From: an uncultured Oscillospiraceae bacterium
Lineage (GTDB): Bacteria > Bacillota > Clostridia > Oscillospirales > Oscillospiraceae
NCBI GenBank assembly: GCA_905233595.1
Contig: CAJOFI010000003.1
Span: 1-15,358, forward strand
Direction of reading: 5' to 3'
DNA: 15,358 nt
The notes beneath the pieces are model-generated. The model did not search any database and was not told the origin of the DNA. It was given only the letters and a program-made list of their open reading frames with translations. Below, piece by piece: positions 13,625 to 15,358 of the stretch (within the stretch, counting starts at the first letter, position 1; the number at the start of each line of letters is the position of its first letter). Both the position numbers and the translations under genes were made by a program.

Positions 13625-15003
13625 GCCCGGCGCTGCCTGTCGAGCTGCCGCGCGATGGCGAGCATGATGGCGCACTCCATGCGCTTGCGGAACAGCTCGC
13701 AGCCCGCCTCATACACGCCGGTGATCGCGCCGGTGGCGTGGTAGGCGTTCGCCGCGCAGCCGCCCGCGCAGTAGAGCCGCGCCCAGCAATCCCGGCAGGC
13801 GGGCTTCTGGTAGACGTTGCAGGCGGCGAATTCGCCCTGCACGGCGGGGTTATCCAGCCCCTTCCAGATGTCGCCCAGCTTGAACCTTTCGTCGCCCACG
13901 AACTGGTGGCAGGGGTAGAGGTCGCCCCAGGGCGTGACCGCCATGTACTCGGTGCCGGAGCCGCAGCCGGAGATGCGCTTGTAGATGCAAGGGCCGCCGG
14001 TGAGGGCGAGCATGTAGTGGTAGAAGGTGAAGGGTCTGCCCTCCCGGTCGCGCTCGAGCATCAGCTCGGCCAGCTCCTCATACTGCCGCATGACGAGCGC
14101 GCGATCCTCCTCGGTCAGGGCGGAGGGATCGTCCGGCGCGCAGACCACCGGCTCCATGCTCAGCTCCGTGAAGCCAAGCGCGAGCATCTGGCGGATGTCC
14201 GCGAGGAAATCCGGGTTGTAGTGCGTGAAGGTGCCGCGCATGTAGTAGCCCTTGCCGCCGCGCGCCGCCACCAGCTTCTGGAACTTCGGCACGATGCGCT
14301 CCCAGCTCCCGTTCCCGGCGTAGTCCACGCGGAAGCGGTCGTGCACCTCCTTGCGCCCGTCGAGGCTCAGCACGACATTGCTCATCTCCCGGTTGCAGAA
14401 GTCGATCACGTCGTCGTCGATGAGCACGCCGTTCGTGGTGAGGGTGAAGCGGAAGTTCTTGTGCGCGTCCTTCTCGATGCTGCGCGCGTAGGCGACCAGA
14501 TCCTTCACCACCCGGAAGTTCATCAGCGGCTCGCCGCCGAAGAAGTCCACCTCGAGGTTGCGGCGGCTGCCGGAATGGGCGACGAGGAAATCCAGCGCCT
14601 GCTTGCCGACCTCGAAGGACATGACGGCACGCTCACCGTTATACTTGCCCTGGCTGGCGAAGCAATAGGAGCAGTTAAGGTTGCAGGTGTGCGCGACGTG
14701 CAGGCACAGCGCCTTGATGACGCCGCCGCTCTTTTCCTTGAAGCGCCCCGCCATCGGCTCAAAGGTGTCCGGCGTGAAGAGCCGCCCCTGCTCCTTGAGC
14801 GAGAGCACCTGCTCATAGCAGCGCTCGATCTCCCCACGCTCCAGGGCGGGATAGCTTGCCTGCAGGCTCTCGATTGCGTCCTCCCGGCTCTTCTGCTCAA
14901 AGAGCGCGATGCAGTCGTAGGCCAGGTCGTCAACCACGTGCAGCGCGCCGGAGCAGACGTCCAGCACGACATTGTAGCCGCCGAGCTTGTATTGATGGAT
15001 CAT
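13621..15003 (-). CDS. scfB: Radical SAM SPASM maturase of SCIFF peptide (thioether cross-link forming)
   Basis: A 460-aa enzyme that joins cysteine sulfur to alpha-carbons in the SCIFF peptide, as shown for CteB of Acetivibrio thermocellus. Residues about 1-85 form a RiPP recognition-type domain (HQYKLGGYNVVLDV, VVDDLAYDCIALF). The radical SAM cluster motif is C107-X3-C111-X2-C114 (CNLNCSYC), with FFGGEPLMNF (154-163) for SAM binding. The C-terminal SPASM/twitch part has cysteines at 339, 347, 365, 395, 403, 406, 412, 416 and 435 (SGCGSG, YPCHQFVG, CRDCWARLYCAGGC), enough for two auxiliary [4Fe-4S] clusters. GGGAG 9 nt before the ATG at 15003 is the ribosome binding site. It lies just downstream of its substrate gene. 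Confidence 0.96.
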   Translation of the reverse strand: MIHQYKLGGYNVVLDVCSGALHVVDDLAYDCIALFEQKSREDAIESLQASYPALERGEIERCYEQVLSLKEQGRLFTPDTFEPMAGRFKEKSGGVIKALCLHVAHTCNLNCSYCFASQGKYNGERAVMSFEVGKQALDFLVAHSGSRRNLEVDFFGGEPLMNFRVVKDLVAYARSIEKDAHKNFRFTLTTNGVLIDDDVIDFCNREMSNVVLSLDGRKEVHDRFRVDYAGNGSWERIVPKFQKLVAARGGKGYYMRGTFTHYNPDFLADIRQMLALGFTELSMEPVVCAPDDPSALTEEDRALVMRQYEELAELMLERDREGRPFTFYHYMLALTGGPCIYKRISGCGSGTEYMAVTPWGDLYPCHQFVGDERFKLGDIWKGLDNPAVQGEFAACNVYQKPACRDCWARLYCAGGCAANAYHATGAITGVYEAGCELFRKRMECAIMLAIARQLDRQRRA

Positions 15004-15041
15004 TCGTTTTCTCCCTCTGTTTCTTTATGGAAAGTGGTTAG

Positions 15042-15069
15042 GATTCCGCCGATCAATGATCGGCGCTAC
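15042..15069. repeat. Small palindrome between scfA and scfB, related to the 1427 repeat
   Basis: GCCGATCA (15048-15055) and TGATCGGC (15057-15064) are perfect arms around one base. The plus strand has AAGTGGTTA just upstream (15032-15040) and GCTAC downstream. On the minus strand the centre reads GATCATTGATC, with the same CATTG centre, single-base loop, AAGTGGTYA flank and CGCTAC flank as at 1427-1491. It is therefore probably a diverged copy of the same palindromic repeat. Confidence 0.6.
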
Positions 15070-15085
15070 GGCCATTTTTTTATAA

Positions 15086-15115
15086 TAAATGCCGCCATGG
15101 AAATGGCGGCATTTA
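15086..15115 (-). terminator. Hairpin after scfA, probable attenuating terminator or processing site
   Basis: TAAATGCCGCCAT (15086-15098) pairs perfectly with 15103-15115 around GGAA. On the minus-strand transcript it lies 20 nt after the scfA stop and before scfB. The bases after it are A-rich with only a weak U stretch, so read-through is expected. Such hairpins are common behind RiPP precursor genes to give more peptide mRNA than enzyme mRNA. Confidence 0.65.
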
Positions 15116-15135
15116 CAGAAGTAAATTTGCTGTTC

Positions 15136-15282
15136 TTACTTCTCCGCGTTCTCGCACTGCTGGTTGGCAATGCCGCAGCTCGTCTTGCAGGCGGACTGGC
15201 AAGAGGTCTGGCACTCGCCGCAGCCGCCGTTCATCGCGCTCTGGCAGAGATCACGGGTCTCGATCGTCATGATGTGTTCCAT
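15136..15282 (-). CDS. scfA: SCIFF precursor peptide (six-cysteine ranthipeptide), seven-Cys variant
   Basis: A 48-aa ribosomal peptide, substrate of the adjacent ScfB. The leader MEHIMTIETRDL matches the family start MKHIKT-like. The core GGCGECQTSCQSACKTSC with NQQCEN is diagnostic of SCIFF. The canonical six cysteines are C21, C24, C28, C32, C36 and C43, each a potential donor for a thioether to a nearby residue. An additional Cys13 lies in the leader half. No transporter or protease gene is seen beside it, as is usual for SCIFF. GGAGGG lies at 15287-15292, 4 nt before the ATG at 15282. The conserved leader supports this start over the in-frame Met5. Confidence 0.97.
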   Translation of the reverse strand: MEHIMTIETRDLCQSAMNGGCGECQTSCQSACKTSCGIANQQCENAEK

Positions 15283-15316
15283 AATACCCTCCAAACGTGG
15301 ATAAAATTACGGGTAT

Positions 15317-15345
15317 ATCATACCGCAACTTCCCCCACTCGTCAA
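15317..15345 (-). promoter_or_regulatory. Sigma-A promoter of the scf operon
   Basis: On the minus strand TTGACG (15345-15340) is followed after 17 nt by TATGAT (15322-15317), about 30 nt before scfA. The near-consensus boxes suggest constitutive, fairly strong expression. No operator is evident. Confidence 0.85.
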
Positions 15346-15358
15346 GCATTTCCTTTCG

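Noticed and set aside
12296..13744. Two long plus-strand frames opposite the PLP enzyme and the end of scfB
   Set aside because: Low-complexity Arg/Gly/Gln-rich shadows; the minus-strand genes have clear catalytic motifs.

Overview
The window looks like chromosome of a GC-rich, spore-forming Firmicute of class Clostridia, most likely in or near the Oscillospiraceae. The evidence is a SCIFF ribosomal peptide with its radical SAM maturase (almost a hallmark of Clostridia), a SpoIID sporulation protein, strong AGGAGG ribosome binding sites with some TTG starts, and ribosomal protein operons in Firmicutes style. No phage, plasmid, CRISPR, tRNA or rRNA is visible.

Layout. (1) 2-1420 is the 3' part of dnaE, entering from the left. 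It converges on (2) a minus-strand pair at 1503-4626: a large CotH-like surface lipoprotein followed by a PAP2 membrane phosphatase. A 32-bp palindrome separates the pair from dnaE. (3) 4716-5941 is the operon rpsF-ssb-rpsR with a strong promoter and a possible S6:S18-binding leader. (4) 6054-8436 is the operon rpmG-secE-nusG-rplK-rplA, including the 53-codon rpmG, with a likely L1 control hairpin before rplA and a bidirectional terminator. (5) 8470-9432 (minus) is a SpoIID-like protein whose last codons lie in a repeat. (6) 9450-11874 is a tightly packed plus-strand operon: a polytopic membrane protein of unknown function, an AlkZ-related protein, a small two-helix membrane protein, and a GNAT acetyltransferase broken by a 105-bp insertion element. 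(7) 11965-15345 (minus) holds the SCIFF peptide gene scfA, the maturase scfB, a PLP-dependent decarboxylase-fold enzyme coupled to scfB by an ATGA overlap, and a 40-codon ORF with its own promoter, operator-like dyad, ribosome binding site and terminator.

The most interesting points are the GNAT gene cut by a small MITE-like element, with the pre-insertion reading frame fully recoverable; the SCIFF peptide with seven rather than six cysteines, coupled to a PLP enzyme; the undescribed 40-aa gene beside it; and a family of small palindromic repeats at three gene ends, one of which supplies the C-terminus of SpoIID. Housekeeping genes are ordinary and confidently named. Functional claims for the scf-linked PLP enzyme, the 40-aa ORF and the membrane proteins are inference.
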